Below are positions 35,519-46,946 of a stretch of 64,000 nucleotides of DNA, in pieces. The notes beneath the pieces are model-generated. The model was not told the origin of the DNA and ran no database searches. It saw nothing but the letters and a program-made list of their open reading frames with translations. How positions within the stretch are numbered: position 1 is the stretch's first letter; every line of letters starts with the position of its first letter. The stretch is from Dama dama (Eukaryota > Chordata > Mammalia > Artiodactyla > Cervidae). A program made the position numbers and the translations under genes. The stretch covers positions 57,591,981 through 57,655,980 of the forward strand of contig NC_083693.1 of assembly GCF_033118175.1 (NCBI RefSeq), given 5' to 3'.

Positions 35519-35732
35519 GAAGGGCTTCCCTGATGGCTCAGCAGTAAGAGAATCCACCTGCAGTGCAGGAGATGTGGGAGATGCAGGTTCAGTCCCTGGG
35601 TCAGGAAGATCCCTTGACAGAGGAAATGGCAACCCACTCCAGTATTCTTGCCTGGAAAATCCCACGGAGAGAGAAGCCTGGAAGGCTCGTCCATAGGGTT
35701 GTAAGGAGTTGGACACGACTGAGCACACAGCA
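35519..35732 (+). mobile_element. Bov-tA SINE
   Basis: Head agggcttccctgatggctca and body to ggacacgactgagcacacag. Flanks cacaatcttt (35509-35518) and caccatcttt (35733-35742) form a 10-bp target-site duplication with one mismatch. Confidence 0.92.
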
Positions 35733-35742
35733 CACCATCTTT

Positions 35743-37039
35743 TATAACACTGACTTCCTGCTTATTACACTTTTTCTTTACTCAGATGTATTGGAATGGG
35801 ATGTTTGGGTTGTAGCCAAAGAGATGATGAGCTTAGTGGAATATATTGACGGTTTATGGTCCTTTTCATTTACTATTCGTTTATTTATTTCTTGCTATCC
35901 TGGTGCAGGGATGGTGTCCAGAAACACTTTCACTGTGCTGATTTGCCTGACTTGTGAGCCTAAAGTTTAGAGCCAGGAGTCTCACTGTATTGTGTACATG
36001 TTCTATATCCCTGGGTAATGAAAGTATATGCACAGTAGAAGAGAAACTAATATTGAGCTATATAGCAGCAAAAGGGTACCCATTTCCAATAACTGGCACA
36101 CTGGCTAATGAATGTTTTCAATTCAAAGAATATTTAAGATTAGCCACTGCACAATAAAACTTGAAATACTGTGAAGCTGTATAATTTATATATGAAAGAA
36201 ATTTGAGAGTTTCCCAAATTTGACAATAATCATAAATATTTAAATATTATTATCATGAATAAACTATGAAGTAGAAACATTTTAAGTTGTCAGTATTGAA
36301 AATTAAAATAAAAATTCAATATTATGAGAATAAATTTTGATCCCAACTATGCTGGAGGAAAGAGTTTCATATCTCAGATGTTGTTTGCTTTTTATTCTAT
36401 TTAATATAGAAAGATGAGAGGTTGTTATAATTACAATAAATGGTAGTAAGGGTTGAAAGAATGGTTGTAAGTCCGTAATAAATGGTTTCTAAGAGGAAGG
36501 TGTCTTGTTTGCTGAGAAACAGAGAAGTCTCCATTTTCACGTGTTACTTAGAAGTGATTCTTTTCTAGGAAATGTGAGGTCAAAAAGACTAACACTAACT
36601 TTCATGTCAGGAGAAGCAGGCATTGATCCTAGTTGGATTATGAAAGAATATTTGAAAGTGAAAATTATGATGAAAGAAAAACAAATTGTGTAGTGAAAAA
36701 ATTGTACAAACAACACTTAGGAGTAACAGGAGAAAAATTAAAGAATAAAGATTCAGGGAAGTAATTGAAAATAAAAATATTTCTTACTTCAGGAAGAAGC
36801 CAAATTGAAGTGAGATATAAAGCAAGGTAGACAAGAAAAGAAAAATTAGTGATAGTAGCAATTTGAGCAACTTTGGACATTAATGCAGAAGCCGGAAAAA
36901 TTAGAAAGACAGCACTTAAAGCAACAGGATTTCTAAGCACTGCAGAATCTCTGTTACTGTGAGATGTATCAAAACTTTTTAATAAATCCACATACCTATG
37001 ATCACTTAATCTATGCAAAGGAAGCAAGATACAATATAT
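35743..37039. other. Unique sequence, no gene seen
   Basis: AT-rich, with stops in all frames. Frames at 35954-36157, 36505-36693 and 36665-37027 (minus) are short and unrecognised. Confidence 0.4.
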
Positions 37040-38415
37040 TAAAAACAGTTTTTTTCAGCAAATGGTGTTGGGAAGACTGGACAACCATATGGAAATCAAT
37101 GAATTTAGAATATTCCCTTATACTATGTACAAAAATAAACTAAGCCAATGGTTTAAAGACCTAAATTTAAGACATGATAGCATAAAACTCCTAGAAGAGA
37201 ATATAGGCAAAAAATTCTTGGATATAAATCATAACAATATTTTCTTAGATCAGTTTCTGAAGGCCAAAAATAAAAAGCAAAAATAAGCAGTTGTGACCTA
37301 ATCAAACTCAGAAGTTTTTGTAGAGCAAAAGAAACCATCAACAAAATGAAAAGACAGCCTATGGAATGGGAGAAAATATTTGCAAATAATGCTACAAATA
37401 AGGGGTTAACATCCAAAATATACAAAGAGGTCTTAAAACTCAATATCAAAAAAGCAAACAACCCAACTGAAAAATGGGAAGAAGACCTAAACAGACACTT
37501 CTCCAAAAAGACAGATGACCCACAGGCAGATGAAAAGGTGCTCAACATTGTTATTTATTAGAGAAAAGCAAATCAAAGTTACCATGAGGTTTTACCTTGC
37601 ACCTGTCAGAATGGCTGTCATCAAAAAGTCTACAAAAAATAAATTCTGAAGAGGGTATGGAGAAAAGGGAACCCTCTACACTGTTGGTGGGAATGGAAAA
37701 CAGTACAGAGGGTCCTTAAAAAAATAAAAATAAAAAATAGAGCTGTGAGAGCTGTGATATGATTTAACAGTCCAGCTCATGGGCACATGGCCAGAAAAAA
37801 ATCATAACTCAAAGAGATACATGAACCCCAATGTACATTGAGCACCATTTACAACAGTCAGGACAGGGAAGCAACCTAAGTGTCCACTGACAAAGGAATG
37901 GATAAAGAAGATGTGGTACCTATATACAGTGGAATATTACTCAGCCATGGAAAAGAATGAAATAACATCGTTTGCAGCAACGTGGGTGAACTTAAGAGAC
38001 TGTCATACTGAGTGAAGTAAGTCTGACACAGCTCTCTGATATCACTTGTGGAGTGATATCTCAAATATCTGATATCACTTGTGGAGTCTAAAAGAAAGGG
38101 TGGAAGTAAACTTATTTACAAAACCGAAGTAGAGTCACGTAGGTAAACAGCTTATGGTTCCAGGGAAATGAGAGGGGAGGGATAAATTGGGAGATTGGGA
38201 TTGACATATACATGCCATTAGATATAAAACAGGAAACAAGAAGCTGCTATAGGGAACTCTACTCAATACTCTGTAATGACCTAGATGGGAAAAGAATCTT
38301 GAAAATAAGAGTGAATATATGTATCTGTATAACTGACTCACTTTGTTGAATACCTGAAACTAATAGAACATTGTAAGTCAAATTTACCCCAAGAAAATTT
38401 TTTAAAAATTAAAAA
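37040..38415 (+). mobile_element. Old L1, end of ORF2 plus 3' UTR
   Basis: A 5'-truncated, decayed L1. Two residual frames (37062-37286 and 37346-37561) give L1 ORF2 text such as LRHDSIKLLEENIGKKFLDI and KRQPMEWEKIFANNA, separated by frameshifts; later text matches the 'tggaatattactcagccatgg' and 'agtgaagtaagtctgacac' blocks. The 3' UTR (from about 38100) includes 'gagattgggattgacatatac' and 'gaataactgactcactttg'-like text, ending in an A-rich tail near 38400-38415. It is clearly older than the L1 at 13894, judged by its breaks. Confidence 0.88.
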
Positions 38416-38540
38416 AGGATACATCAACCCCAATGTTCATAGCAGCACTATTTATAATAGCCAAGATATGGAAACAACCCAAGTGCCACGTATACACAAA
38501 TGGTTTAAGAATATGCAGTATATTTACCTATATACCTGTC
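38416..38540 (+). mobile_element. Second L1 ORF2 fragment abutting the first
   Basis: The text 'atcaaccccaatgttcatagcagcactatttataatagccaagatatggaaacaacccaagtg' repeats an ORF2 segment already present at about 37818-37885. A separate L1 piece therefore starts right after the A-rich tail of the first. Confidence 0.8.
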
Positions 38541-38690
38541 ATAGTGGATTAAGACCCATCCTAATGACTAACTTGATTAGACTTTAATTCTAAATAAGGC
38601 TACATTCATTCACAGGTTCCAGGTGGTAGGACTTTAACATATCTTTTTGAGGGACAGAGATTCTTTGTGACATTGTATTCCTATCTTAGA
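38541..38690 (-). repeat. MLT1-type LTR fragment
   Basis: The plus strand reads 'cccatcctaatgac...taaggctacattcattcacaggttccaggtggtaggactttaacatatctttttg', the antisense of the MLT1 (MaLR) 5' part. It is highly diverged. Confidence 0.55.
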
Positions 38691-38919
38691 AAATGGAGTG
38701 CCAACTTATTCATTTATTTCACCATTGTAAATGAAGCCTCCTATTATATCTTGTAACATTTTTGTATGTATGAAGCTTTTTGAGTCTTGTGTGCTGTTAT
38801 ATAACTTGCCATTTATAAAATTCTCTACCTAGCTGTGGCAAAATGAAAGTACAATTTGTAAGTTTGAACTGTCCGATTGTTGCAATAAATTATTTTACTT
38901 TGTCCTTTGCGATCGTAAT

Positions 38920-39054
38920 ATCTATCTTCCTTTCTTTTGTCTAATTGCACTGGTGGGTACCTTCAACACAGTGTTAAACATCAGTGGAAAAATTGGGTAG
39001 CTTTTCATTTTTTCCTGACTTTTTTTTAATTAAGATACTAGATTTTGAGTTAAG

Positions 39055-39102
<48 letters not shown>

Positions 39103-39420
39103 CTTGTACATGAACATCTCTCTAGTTTTCTTTATCAGGTTTTGAGAACTATGTTACATACATTTCATAAAAGTAAGTATGAATGTTTTCCTCTGTTTTC
39201 TATGATCTAGACCAATTTAAATTTTATTTTATATGTAAGCATTTCTTAATGATAATTGCTATAAAATCACATGGGCCTGATGTTGGGAGAGCTCTTTAAT
39301 CTCTTACTAGCTATTCTATTGTCTTTATTCAGTCTAAGCCTTTTGTCTCTACTGGAGTCAATTTTGAAAGGTAGTTTTCTACCTTTCAAAAATATCTGTT
39401 TCTTCTCTCTTCAACTTTAT
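38920..39420 (-). mobile_element. Old L1 ORF2 fragment (RT region), interrupted by (GT)21
   Basis: The plus strand matches the antisense of L1 ORF2 in pieces: 'tcttttgtctaattgcactgg' (38935-38955), 'tttatcaggttttgagaac' (39131-39150) and 'catgggcctgatgttgggag' through 'ggagtcaattttgaaaggtag' (39271-39375). The order matches the RT interval of the intact copy at 14800-15540, with a deletion and a simple repeat inside. No coding capacity remains. Confidence 0.65.
39057..39098. repeat. (GT)21 microsatellite
   Basis: A pure GT run of 42 bases inside decayed L1 sequence; its purity suggests ongoing length change. Long GT runs can adopt Z-DNA. Confidence 0.97.
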
Positions 39421-39479
39421 TTATAAAATTATATAAAATACAAAATGTATTTCCATCTTAACATTAAGTCTTTCAAGTC

Positions 39480-40277
39480 ATCTGAATATTGGATGGTCTT
39501 CCATTTATTTAGTTCTCTTAAAATTATGTTCAACAATGTTTTGTAGATTTTAATACACACATCTTATACTTCTTTAAATTTAATCCTAAGTATTTTGTTA
39601 TGTTTGCTGCTACTGTGAATGAAATTGCTTTCTTAATTGCATTTTGATTGGTCTACTGCTAGAGCATAGAAATTAAATGATTTTGTATATAGATCTCATA
39701 TCCTACACCTTTGCTAAATTTATTAATTAGTTCTAGGATTATTTTTTTCTATATTACTCAAGATTTTCTGTGTGCAAGAGCACATCATCTATGAATAGGT
39801 TTGCTTCTTCCCTTCCAATCTGAATGCCTTTTATTTCTCTTTTGTCTAATTGCTATGGCTAGAACATCCAAGTGAGAGTGGGTATCTTGTTCCTAACTTT
39901 AAAGGGAAATTATTCAATCTTTTACCATGAAATATAGTGATAGTTGTGGGTTTTTCAAGATAGCAAGTATCAGGGTGAGGAAGTCATTTTATTTTCTATC
40001 CAGTCTTGCATTCCAGGAAAAAGTTCTGCTTGGTCATGGTGAATAATCTTTTTGTTGGATTTGGTTTCTCATTAGTATTTTGTTGAACTTTTGGTCTGTA
40101 GCCTTCTTGTGACATCTTTGTCTAGTTTGAGTATCAGTGTAATACTAACTACTGAACAAGTAAGTGTTACTTCTATTTTTTAGAAGACTTTAAGTAGGAT
40201 TGGTTCCTCTCTAAAGTTTTGAGAGAATTCACCAGTAAAGTCATCTGGGTGTGGGCTTTTATTTGGGATGGTTTTGT
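39480..40277 (-). mobile_element. Old L1 ORF2 fragment (RT region)
   Basis: The plus strand is the antisense of ORF2 across RT: 'taatcctaagtattttgtta', 'gagcacatcatctatgaatagg' (the FADD region, decayed), 'tctaattgctatggctagaacatccaa', 'ttgcattccaggaaaaagttctgcttggtcatggtg' and 'aagtcatctgggtgtgggctttta'. It covers the same ORF2 interval as the piece at 38920-39420, so two copies of one region lie side by side. Confidence 0.85.
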
Positions 40278-40430
40278 ATTAGTGTTCTTTTGCTGCTGTA
40301 GTCACAAATGTAATGGCTTAAAGAACACAAATATATTATTTTACAATTCTATAGGTTAGAAATCCAGCATATGTCTAAAATCACCATGAGCTAAAATCAA
40401 GGTGTTGGCAGTAGTCCCTATATGAGTAGA
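40278..40430 (-). repeat. MLT1-type LTR fragment
   Basis: 'tattagtgttcttttgctgctgtagtcacaaatgtaatggctta' and 'ctaaaatcaaggtgttggcag' are the antisense MLT1 3' end. Diverged and partial. Confidence 0.65.
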
Positions 40431-40928
40431 GCTTTAGAAATGCTGTTCTTAGGAAAGGATCAGTATCAAAAATTTTCAATGAAGAAATTCTTTAAAATAG
40501 CACATGTTATACATATGTCAACTTTAAATCTCACACTGTTTATCATGGTTCGTGTTAGTTATTGGCATATATCCATTTTACAGCCAAATTTTGAGTAGCA
40601 TTTGAAGTGAAACACTGATTGGCATAAATCTTATCACATAGTTGCACTGAAAAGACCTAATTAATAAATTTAGTATGGAAACTATATAGAAAAAATACAG
40701 AATTTTGAGTCATAGTAGACTCAATTTAGGTCTTGACCTATTCTGTGATATTTTTATGAACTCAGATTCCCAAACCTTTCTGTAATTCAGAATTTCTGTT
40801 TATAAAAAATCTCTGTTTATAAAACAGAATCTCTGTTTATAGAGCTGCTGTGAGGGTATTATGTCAACAATTAGTAGAGCGCCTGAATGCAGTACATGCC
40901 CAGTAAATGATAGCTTTTGGATGTTACT
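40431..40928. other. Unique sequence, no gene seen
   Basis: No family recognised. A short local repeat of 'aatctctgtttataaa' occurs near 40796-40840. Confidence 0.4.
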
Positions 40929-40944
40929 AGCTGAAGGAAACTTT

Positions 40945-41160
40945 GGGTGGAGGAGCCTGGTAGGCTGCAGTCCATGGGGTCGCGAAGAGTCGGACACAAC
41001 TGAGAGACTTCACTTTCACTTTTTACTTTCATGCATTGGAGAAGGAAATGGCAACCCACTCCAGTGTTCTTGCCTGGAGAATCCCAGGGGTGGGGGAGCC
41101 TGGTGGGCTGCGGTCTATGGGGTCGCACAGAGTCGGACACGACTGAAGCGACTTAGCAGC
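40945..41160 (+). mobile_element. Bov-A2 SINE, first monomer truncated
   Basis: Begins inside the first Bov-A monomer (gggtggaggagcctggtagg), then the linker and a complete second monomer ending gaagcgacttagcagc. Flanks agctgaaggaaacttt (40929-40944) and agctaaaggaaccttt (41161-41176) form a 16-bp target-site duplication with two mismatches. Confidence 0.93.
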
Positions 41161-41540
41161 AGCTAAAGGAACCTTTCTTTCCCAGCACAGGATGATATCA
41201 ACCTTTCTTTGTATCTGGATTTCCAAACCATCAACCTGCTTAGTGATGCTTACTTTAGCATCCATTGAGAGGCACATGTGCGTAACTGCTTCTCAAACTC
41301 TTGAGTTCTTTTTCCGAGTCATTGCTCATGTTCACCTACGTATTTACCTTCCTCACTCACTCTGAAAACTTGTAGACTACCTGATTCTAAGAACTTACAA
41401 GTTTCACTAGGCAGAAAATAATTTATTTTTTTTTCAGGATTGATTGATAGTTTTTTTTTTTTCTTTATTATGCATCCCTTTTCTCTCTGTGGTTTCTTTT
41501 ATTAATGAGAACATAGTGGCAATTGTAGGTGATTTACCAT

Positions 41541-41789
41541 TACTGCTGCTGCTGCTAAGTTGCGTCAGTCGTGTCCAACTCTGTGCGACCCCATAGATGG
41601 CAGCCCACCAGGCTCCCCCGTCCCTGGGATTCTCCAGGCAAGAACACTGGAGTGGATTGCCATTTCCTTCTCCAATGCATGAAAGAAAAAATGAAAGTGA
41701 AATCACTCAGTCGTGTCTGACTCTTAGCGACCCCATGGACTGCAGCCTCCCAGGCTCCTGACCGTCCATGGGATTTTTCAGGCAAGAGT
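41541..41789 (-). mobile_element. Bov-A2 SINE, opposite to its neighbour
   Basis: On the minus strand two Bov-A monomers end at ctta-gcagcagcagcag (the plus strand starts ctgctgctgctgctaag at 41541). The first monomer is 5'-truncated. A short repeat, attact, at both edges may be the target duplication. It lies in inverted orientation to the Bov-A2 at 40945-41160, 380 bp away. Confidence 0.92.
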
Positions 41790-42454
41790 ATTACTATGCA
41801 TTCCTAAATTACTTCATAGGTCTGGTAGATTAGCCTTGGTCTTCTATGCTTATGTCTTCTGATGGTCTTGCTACACATTCAAAAGTTGATACATTTGTCA
41901 TTTTCAGTGACAATTTCCCCTTCCTATTTTCTGATTCTCCCTTGAGCATAATTTTTCAGTAGCAAGTTTCCTGTTTTTCATTGTAGCAGTCAGAGGGACC
42001 TATGCTTTTTTCCATCAACTTTCTGGTAGAAAGAGTGTGGAGTGTGTGCACTTAATCTGGGCTTGATTTTAGGAACAACTGTGTCCAGAACAGAATTTGC
42101 AGCAACTGAGGCAAAATCAAAGTGATGGCTAAAGTCCACTCATTTGTGGACTCAGTGTATGCCAGGGAGAGGTGGAAGCATTGTTCTGGTAGTTTTGCTT
42201 TTGGCCTTCTAGAGCTGCTTTGCTTTTTGGCCATTTTCCAAAATGTTTCTTTTTTTTACCTAATATATCAATAGTTGGTCTCCCCTTAATGTAACAAAGA
42301 ATCCCATTAGATGAAAAGCTTTCTGCATAATCTGGCCCTATTCTTCTTGATAGCTTCATCACCTCACTTGCCATTCCTAACTAACTACTTTGTTACAGTT
42401 GCACTGAATTTCATGCTACTTTATAAATAGTAAGCTCACATTTTCAGTAACATC
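41790..42454. other. Unique sequence, no gene seen
   Basis: No repeat family or coding signal recognised; the minus-strand frames at 42052-42234 and 42129-42374 are short and overlap each other. Confidence 0.4.
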
Positions 42455-43195
42455 TGTATTGGCTTTCTGTTATTGCCATAACAAATTATGAAAAATTTAA
42501 TGGCTTAATCTGCACAAAATTTTATATTACAATTCTGTAAATTACAAATCTAATCCAGGTATCACTGTGCTAAAATAAAGACATAAACAGGGCTATTCTC
42601 CTTTCTGTCTTCTCTGAGGCATGGTATATTTACTTGCTTATTTGAGTCGTTGGGGGAACTTAGTCCCTTGTGGTTTCAGCACTGTGGTCCCTTTTTCTTA
42701 CTGGCTATAAACTAAGGGTCATTCTCAGCTTCTACAGGCCACAGAATACTTATTTCATTCATCTACAAAGCCAGTAATGGTAGTTCAAGTCCTTCTCATC
42801 TATCTGAGTCCTCTTTCATCATCACATCTTTCTTTGACCGCAGCCAGGAAATAATTTTCCTGGAGAAATTATACTGTTAAATATATACGTATATATGTGA
42901 AGGAAGGACAGTTTGCTTCTCATAGGTTCCAGTGAAGGTGTAGTCACTCAGTCATGTCTGACTCTTTGCGACCCCATGGACTACAACCTTCCTTTATGTA
43001 TATATATGTATTTATATATATATGTATGTATGTATTTACTATATATATATGTATTTACAGTATAATTTCTCCATCTCAGATTCCATATTCTTAATCATAT
43101 CTGTAAAGTCTCTAGTGTGTATAAAGTAACATATTCACAAGCTCCAGGCATTAGAACATGGATATCTTGAGGGAATATTATTCTACCTACTATGG
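42455..43195 (-). repeat. MLT1-type LTR, interrupted
   Basis: The left part ('tattggctttctgttattgccataacaaatta', 'aatggcttaatctgcacaaaatttta', 'gtgctaaaataaag') is the antisense 3' end of an MLT1 LTR. The right part (43135-43195, 'cacaagctccaggcattagaacatggatatcttgaggga') is its 5' region. Between them sit a Bov SINE scrap (42938-42990) and an ATGTATAT-rich simple repeat (about 42994-43065). Confidence 0.6.
42938..42990 (-). mobile_element. Bov SINE 3' fragment
   Basis: About 53 bases of the Bov-A end on the minus strand (the plus strand reads gtgtagtcactcagtcatgt then ctttgcgaccccatggacta). It is bordered on the right by ATGTATAT simple sequence. Confidence 0.75.
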
Positions 43196-43866
43196 TCTAC
43201 CTTCTGGCTCCAAAAGATTCACATTCTTCCCATATAAAAACTATATACAACACATCCCAATATCCTCAAAAGTCTTAATGCATTATAGCATCAACTTAAA
43301 GGCCAAAGTCTTATCTGTACCTCATAAAGTAAAAAATCCATGTATCATCATCTGTATTATCTAAATTAGACATATTTTAGATGCTCTGATAATCTCTTCC
43401 TGGTACAATTTCTCTCCATCTATGGTCATGGGAAACTAAAGAACAAAGATCTGCTGCCATAATACATGGTGAGACAGGAATAGGTTAATATTTTCATATA
43501 TGTGGTTCATAAATGGATAAAATGGAAGGAAAAAAGTACTCACCAGTCCCAAGAACTTTTGAAACTCAGCCTGGCAAACTCCACTAGATTTCAAGAGCTG
43601 GGGATAATGCTGTATGTTTCATCATTCTACTGTCTAGGCTCTAGCATCTCCCATCTGAGTCATTGTTTTCTCATGAAAAATATCGTGTTTGCACCTGGGT
43701 AGTTTTATCAGTCTGTTTCCTGCCATTAATATTTGGAGCATGAGAGGGTACACAGCTACACCCTTCTTTCATTTTCTACTCTCTTTGTCCTTTTCAGTCC
43801 AAGTTGGTGGTGTTTCTTCTTGCATAAAGTACTTGAAACCTTGTGAATCTTCTATTTATGCCACAG
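43196..43866. other. Unique sequence 5' of the SKP2 retrocopy
   Basis: No gene or repeat recognised. It ends at the target site used by the retrocopy. Confidence 0.4.
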
Positions 43867-43879
43867 AGATTCCTGTCCA

Positions 43880-46843
43880 GGAGCTCTGCAGGATTAGGCT
43901 GGAACGGGCCACACCTGCTTTCCATAGCGATCTGATGACAGTGGCCCTGGGCTGTGTGTTTCTTAGGACTCTCTTCCAGACCTGCTGCTCTTAGCAATCT
44001 TTTTCCTGTCTGTGCCTCCCTGAGCTCCTGAAAGTCTCCAGTGTTTGTAAGAGATGATATCATCTAGCGACTCTCACTGTGAGGACACAGGAGTCCCTGC
44101 CCTTCCGTTCACAGGGGTGCTGGAAATAAAGACACTCCAGGTTTGACGAGTCTCTCTGGTAGACTGGAGACCTCGTGGGAAGAAACCTCTACCCAGATGT
44201 GGTTGGTCGGCTGCTGTCCCGAGGGGTGTTTGCTTTCTGCTGTCCGCGATCATTTATGGATCAACCGTTAGTTGAACATTTCAGCCCTTTTGGTCTACAG
44301 CACCTGGGCCTGTAGAACTCCATGATCGATGTATCTACCTACACAGCCTTCTGTCTTACTGCGCCAAGTTGCTGAATCTCAGCCTGGAAGGCCTCCGGCT
44401 TTTGGATCCCATTCTCGATAATCTTGCTCTGAACACAGATTTACTGCGACTAAACCTTTCGGGTGTTCTGGATTCTCTGAATCTGTCCTGAAGACTTTGC
44501 TGAGCAGCTGTTCCAGACTGGATGAGCTGAACCTCTCTTGGTGCTGTGACTTTGAATCTCAGTGAATATCGAAAGAATCTGCAGAGATCAGATGTCTCTA
44601 CCTTAGTTGTAAGATGTCCCAATCTTGTCCACCTAGACTTTAGTGATAGTGTCATGCTGAAAAATGACTGCCTTCCAGAATTTTAACAACTCAACTACCT
44701 CCAACACCTACCACTCAGTTGGTGCTTTAACATAATACCTGAAACTTTACTTGAATTTGGAGAAATTCCTGGATTAAAAACACTACAAGTCTTTGGAATT
44801 GTGTCAGATGGTACTCTTCAACTGTTAAAGGAAGCCCTCCCTCATCTACAGGTTAATTGCTCTCATTTCGCCACCATCACCAGGTTGACCACTGGCAACA
44901 AGAAGAACCAAGAGACATGGGGCATCAAATGCCAACTGTCACTGAAGAAGCCCAGTTGTCTATGAAGCCTCTATTGCAAGATGGTGTCTTCTCTTTTCTT
45001 TGAACAGGGCAAGTAGGCAGGAAGCCCAATTGTGAAGAGCTCAGCTATCTTTATTCTTGGTTTTCCATTGCCTTCTTTACAAGTATGTTAGAGACCATTG
45101 GAGAGAGAAAACTATGAAATGTTGCTTTTTAGAAATGACTAGGAAAGCTTTTGTCACTGCTATACCCTGAAGAGCCTAAGCTCTATGCTTTTTGAAGTTT
45201 TAGGGAGAGTGAGCCTATAATTTCAAGATACCTTAAATAGCAAAATTTGAACCACATCTTCAGGTGCCCTTTTTTGTAAATCTATTTAGAATCAAGCTTA
45301 AAAATCACCACCAGCAAATCATTTTCATAGCCTATATGGCAACTGAACTTTCTTCTATTTAATTTTTCACACTGCTTTATCATAAGACATAGGTTGCAAA
45401 AAATAATAAGCTATTTGTACTGTAAGCTGAAAAGAATGAGGATCTTTCTTGTTTGTAGCAATCTCTTCTGAGGATAGCAAGAAAAATAGGCATTTCAAAT
45501 GTGCCTTTAGATTAGCAATTGGGTTGATGGAAACAAATATCCCAGGTCATTCACCTTAAAACCTAAATAAAGAAAAAATTGACCAACCAGAGGTATAGAA
45601 TTGGTACAGATTTTAAAGACTCAAGAGACAGTTTTCTATAACAGTTTAACCTGGGGTATCCTCTAATGCACATTAATGAAGATTCCTTTATGTACATTTT
45701 CCCCCCTGGAGGAGGAAATGGCAACCGACTCCAGTATTTTTGCTTAGAGAATACCATGGTCAGAGGAGCCTGGCGGGCTACAGTCCATGGGGTCGCAAAA
45801 AGTCAGGACACGACTGAGCGACTAATACTTTTATTTTCTTTATGTACTGTGTTCCCAGCGTTCTGATTTAGCTGAGGAAATTGAATTGTGGACTTCTGAC
45901 TTTATGATCAAATTATCTTAACCTGGGTTCTTTAGCTTTTAAAATAACTTGCTTTGTTTTAGAGAGGTGGGAACCAGTCAGTCTCCGGTTCTTGAAATGT
46001 TGTATGGAATTCTGAACTGCGGATGACTGCCATTTTCCTTTTGCTGAGGTTCTTGAAGTTATTTTTATTTTACTCTGGAATCAAGTATTTTAAATGGGCT
46101 ATTTTATTTTTAATGGCCTTCCACAATGATTGTTTCTAACAACCCGTTTCATAAAGTTCTGGACCTGGAGTTCCCTAAGAACTGCATGTTCCTTTCAATT
46201 AGGAATATACACTAGAAGCAGGTGTGTGTTCTGTACAGTTTCAGAGCAATAAGCACAGCTGGAACCTGCATAAAAGTTAAAACTCTGGTGCTGAACCTTT
46301 TGATAGCATCAGTGATATTTTGTTTTAAAAAAACATAGAAGCAAAAGGATTAAAATCTACTTAAAAAAAAAAACACAAAACACTAATTTCTTGTTTAAAT
46401 CGATGACTTTCCCATATGTTCAAAATGGAGCAAAAAGCCCAAACTCATCATTTCCTTTAAAATTGCTTTTTTAAAAAATCAGATCTTTCAAATGATAGAA
46501 ACAAGGGTGTGAAGTAAAGTGCCCTTATCTGCTCAACCCTAAGGAAGAACATTTTTACAAAGTAGTGTTATATGGGAAATGATTAGGTTTCAGTCTTGCA
46601 GTAGTTTAAAAGTGCTACATACTATTTGAAATGATTGTTTACAGATTAGTGAGATGGAATGGAGGGAGGATCCAGTTGGCATCTGATTTCCAGATACCCT
46701 CACACATACAGTACTTCCAAACTCAAGTCCGGCCATAAGCTATTTTGCTAACACATCAGAGTAATATGTATTTTAGTATGTGATTTCTACTTTTATAGAC
46801 TTGTTTTAAAATAAAACACATTTTTTATAAAAAATGAAAAAAA
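43880..46843 (+). pseudogene. SKP2: Processed pseudogene of SKP2
   Basis: SKP2 is the F-box and leucine-rich-repeat substrate receptor of the SCF ubiquitin ligase that marks p27 for destruction. This is a retrocopy of its mRNA: exons are fused without introns, it ends in an A-rich tail (about 46834-46843), and a perfect 13-bp target-site duplication, agattcctgtcca, lies at 43867-43879 and 46844-46856. F-box text is seen near 43970-44035 (FLSVPPELLKVSSVCK-like), then LRR text: SFMDQPLVEHFSPFG (about 44252-44297), YRKNLQRSD, NLVHLDFSDSVMLKND and the C-terminal SLKKPSCL with the natural stop near 44962. The coding part has many stops (for example TAG in 'gggcctgtagaac', 44309-44321) and a deletion of about 20 codons before YRKNL near 44553. 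It is 5'-truncated. About 1.9 kb of 3' UTR follows, split by a SINE. The parent was recognised by family knowledge. Confidence 0.9.
45696..45837 (+). mobile_element. 5'-truncated Bov-tA/Bov-A SINE in the SKP2 retrocopy
   Basis: The Bov-A body only: ctggaggaggaaatggcaac through gacacgactgagcgactaat. A 10-bp target-site duplication, ctttatgtac, lies at 45686-45695 and 45838-45847, both within the SKP2 3' UTR. The SINE therefore landed after the retrocopy formed, or was already present in the parent mRNA's 3' UTR. Confidence 0.92.
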
Positions 46844-46946
46844 AGATTCCTGTCCATAGCAAGAGGCTTGTCCATAGATCTTCCTGGACAATCTCATCCT
46901 CACTTATGACTGCTCACATGGATGAGGGACCATGCCCTTCAGCTTC

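Noticed and set aside
37040..40277. The opposite-strand L1 pieces as a third twin-primed insertion
   Set aside because: The minus-strand pieces lie on the 3' side of the plus-strand piece, the reverse of what twin priming gives, and no shared target duplication encloses them.
43689..43994. A 101-residue plus-strand frame spanning the SKP2 retrocopy start
   Set aside because: It crosses the target-site duplication, joining unique DNA to pseudogene sequence in the wrong frame.
44356..44655. A 99-residue minus-strand frame
   Set aside because: It is antisense to the leucine-rich-repeat part of the SKP2 retrocopy.
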